Below, piece after piece: positions 7,163 through 9,019 of a DNA stretch of 9,019 nucleotides. Each line of letters begins with the position of its first letter. Within the stretch, counting starts at the first letter, position 1. Origin of the DNA: Sediminibacterium sp. (GTDB lineage: Bacteria; Bacteroidota; Bacteroidia; Chitinophagales; Chitinophagaceae); NCBI GenBank assembly GCA_023256555.1, contig JALRFB010000026.1, positions 1-9,019 of the forward strand. Direction: 5' to 3'. Position numbers and translations under genes: made by a program. The notes beneath the pieces were generated by a model, which saw nothing but the letters and a program-made list of their open reading frames with translations, was not told the origin of the DNA and searched no databases.

Positions 7163-9019
7163 TTGAATAAAAAGCTGTTTTGGATATTTGCTATTGTGTT
7201 GCAATTGTTTTCACTGCAATTAATGGCGCAGGCTGATAGTATAGTAAAAACTACAGTACAGGCCATTGCTAAAAATGATTCTTCCTATATTCTTAAAGCC
7301 AATCTAGCAGTTCAAGATGGCTGGCATATTTATGATAATAATGCAGATGGTATCGCAGCTCCTTTATTCAATGCCAATATAGAAACTGCTAGGTTTAATG
7401 GAACAATTAAATTTTTAAATAATTCAATTGAACAAAAAGATATTTTATTCGGTAAGGCTAAAGTGTATTTAAACAATCTAGCTTTTGAACAAGAAATAAG
7501 TATCAGTGGATTTCAGCCAGATAGTTTAAAAGGAAATATTGTTTTAAATGTAGCGAAGGGGGATCATTTCTATGCATTAGAAATACCTTATAGCGCAGCT
7601 TTGTCTAATGGTTCAAAAGCGGAAGCTTTTCAAATGGTTTTACCTGCAAGCGCAACCAACCCTAAAGAAGGAGCTTGTGGAGATGTTCAATCTACTACTG
7701 ATGCTTCTGCATGGTCCGTTTTCTTTTTGGGTTTTTTAGGGGGCCTGATTGCTTTAATTACACCATGTGTATTTCCAATGATACCAGTAACGGTTTCTTT
7801 TTTCACCAAAAGATCCAAGACTAAAAAAGAAGGTATTAAAAATGGTATGCTTTACGGTCTGAGCATATTTTTAATATATGTGCTAGCAAGTGTACCTTTT
7901 CATATTATTGGTAATGTACAGCCAGAAATATTCAATAGTATCTCTACGAATGCTACATTGAATCTTATTTTCTTCGCAGTATTTATTTTCTTCTCTATTT
8001 CTTTCTTTGGTTATTTTGAAATTACATTACCAAGCGGCATTGCCAATAAAGCCGATGCAAAAAGTGGATTAGGAAGTTTGGGAGGAATATTTTTTATGGC
8101 CATCACTTTGGCAATTGTTTCATTCTCTTGTACTGGTCCTATTTTAGGGACCTTATTGGTGGGTTCTTTACAAGGAGGCGCTTGGGCTTTAACACAGGGA
8201 ATGGCAGGTTTCGGTTTAGCTTTAGCTTTACCATTTACCTTGTTTGCAATATTCCCAGGTTGGTTACAAAGTATTCCTAAATCTGGAGGGTGGTTAGATA
8301 CTGTTAAAAAGATTTTGGCTTTTGCTGAATTAGCATTGGCATTTAAATTTTTATCCAACGCAGATTTAGTGCAGCATTGGGGTATATTAAAAAGAGAAGT
8401 ATTCTTAGGTATTTGGTCTGTTATAAGTTTAGGCTTGACACTTTATTTATTAGGATGGATAAGATTGCCTCATGACACAAAAGGAGCGAAAATTGCACCA
8501 ACTAGAAAAGTGCTAGCATTAATAAGCTTTGCTTTTGCCATCTATGTTGCACAAGGTATTCCTGCATCAAGAGCTGGATCTTTACAATTATTGAGTGGAT
8601 TCCCCCCTCCAACATCTTATAGCATTTGGTCTTCTGAAAATGCTTCTAAAACCGGCTTGCATGCACAAGTGGTGAATGATTATGCCAAAGCATTACAATT
8701 GGCAAAAGATGCCAATAAACCTTTGCTAATAGATTTTACAGGATGGGCTTGCGTGAACTGTAGAAAGATGGAAGAGAATGTATGGGTAGACCCTGCTGTA
8801 AAATCTTATATCGAAGAAAACTTTATTTTAGTTTCTTTATATGTGGATGATAGAGCCAACTTGCCTATAGAAAAAAGATTTACCTACACTAACGCTGCTG
8901 GTCAATCCAAAGAAATAAAAACACAGGGGGATTTATGGGCTACCTTCCAGTCTGAAAACTTCAAACAAGTGACACAGCCATTGTATGTTGTATTAAGTCC
9001 TCAACAAGCATTATTGTCT
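7163..9019 (+). CDS. dsbD: Thiol:disulfide interchange protein DsbD (C-terminus cut by window edge)
   Basis: DsbD carries reducing power from cytoplasmic thioredoxin across the inner membrane. 619 codons are visible, with no stop. Parts in order: signal peptide (1-22, LMA then Gln); N-terminal Ig-like domain (about 25-150, with GWHIYD at 53-58); an eight-helix membrane core (about 185-468) with paired cysteines Cys202 in ITPCVFPMIP and Cys323 in SFSCTGPILG; and a thioredoxin-like domain (about 500 on) with GWACVNCRKME, active-site Cys530 and Cys533, and a TQPLY loop with the cis-proline at 606. Perhaps 40-60 residues are missing. The N-terminal domain lacks the expected cysteine pair: aligned positions are Ala131 and Phe136. 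A single Cys172 lies just before the membrane core. The TTG at 7163 is chosen as start because it restores a full signal peptide (NKKLFWIFAIVLQLFSLQL); the first in-frame ATG (7223) falls at its very end. An in-frame stop at 7106-7108 limits any extension. Confidence 0.92.
   Translation, partial: MNKKLFWIFAIVLQLFSLQLMAQADSIVKTTVQAIAKNDSSYILKANLAVQDGWHIYDNNADGIAAPLFNANIETARFNGTIKFLNNSIEQKDILFGKAKVYLNNLAFEQEISISGFQPDSLKGNIVLNVAKGDHFYALEIPYSAALSNGSKAEAFQMVLPASATNPKEGACGDVQSTTDASAWSVFFLGFLGGLIALITPCVFPMIPVTVSFFTKRSKTKKEGIKNGMLYGLSIFLIYVLASVPFHIIGNVQPEIFNSISTNATLNLIFFAVFIFFSISFFGYFEITLPSGIANKADAKSGLGSLGGIFFMAITLAIVSFSCTGPILGTLLVGSLQGGAWALTQGMAGFGLALALPFTLFAIFPGWLQSIPKSGGWLDTVKKILAFAELALAFKFLSNADLVQHWGILKREVFLGIWSVISLGLTLYLLGWIRLPHDTKGAKIAPTRKVLALISFAFAIYVAQGIPASRAGSLQLLSGFPPPTSYSIWSSENASKTGLHAQVVNDYAKALQLAKDANKPLLIDFTGWACVNCRKMEENVWVDPAVKSYIEENFILVSLYVDDRANLPIEKRFTYTNAAGQSKEIKTQGDLWATFQSENFKQVTQPLYVVLSPQQALLS

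Noticed and set aside
6608..7266. - strand frames at 6608-6817 and 7045-7266
   Set aside because: Both are antisense to the purQ end, the small DsbD-like protein and the dsbD start, whose signal peptides and motifs are clear; no independent evidence supports them.
8011..8358. 115-codon - strand frame opposite dsbD, rich in Lys, Ala, Pro and Asn
   Set aside because: It lies opposite the conserved DsbD membrane core, and its composition is what antisense reading of hydrophobic codons gives.

Overview
The window is AT-rich and looks like chromosomal DNA from a member of the Bacteroidota, most likely a Chitinophagaceae-like relative. Three things point there: TAnnTTTG-type -7 promoter elements just upstream of genes, no clear Shine-Dalgarno sequences, and lineage-typical proteins (a DUF6427-like membrane protein and a DsbD with a CVNC thioredoxin motif). 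The phylum is an inference from these signs; no rRNA or other marker is present.

Layout. The left edge (1-78) is the tail of an unidentified + strand gene. It converges on metG (methionyl-tRNA synthetase, - strand, 172-2304), and a perfect GC-rich inverted repeat between them looks like an intrinsic terminator. metG is divergent from an S66-family LD-carboxypeptidase gene (2332-3234). Only 27 bp separate the two start codons, and back-to-back -7 elements suggest two leaderless transcripts. Next comes a gene for a secreted protein of unknown function (3319-4941) with a striking tryptophan/glycine-rich stretch. It is followed after 3 nt, in the same frame, by a GTG-started polytopic membrane protein (4945-5916). 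After an 82-bp gap with a hairpin comes purQ (5999-6664). Then follow a small periplasmic DsbD-N-terminal-like protein (6687-7136) and a full-length-type DsbD with a TTG start (7163 to the right edge, C-terminus missing).

How the genes relate. Most are housekeeping: translation (metG), peptidoglycan recycling (LD-carboxypeptidase), purine synthesis (purQ) and thiol-disulfide exchange in the cell envelope (the DsbD pair). The DsbD pair is the most informative part. The stand-alone domain has an intact C-x4-C pair, while the aligned positions in the N-terminal domain of the adjacent DsbD are Ala and Phe. This suggests that electron delivery has been handed to the separate protein.

No mobile element, CRISPR array, tRNA, rRNA or phage gene was seen. 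I found no convincing wholly new system. The candidates worth checking are the DsbD pair, the Trp/Gly-rich secreted protein with its membrane partner, and the compact divergent promoter.
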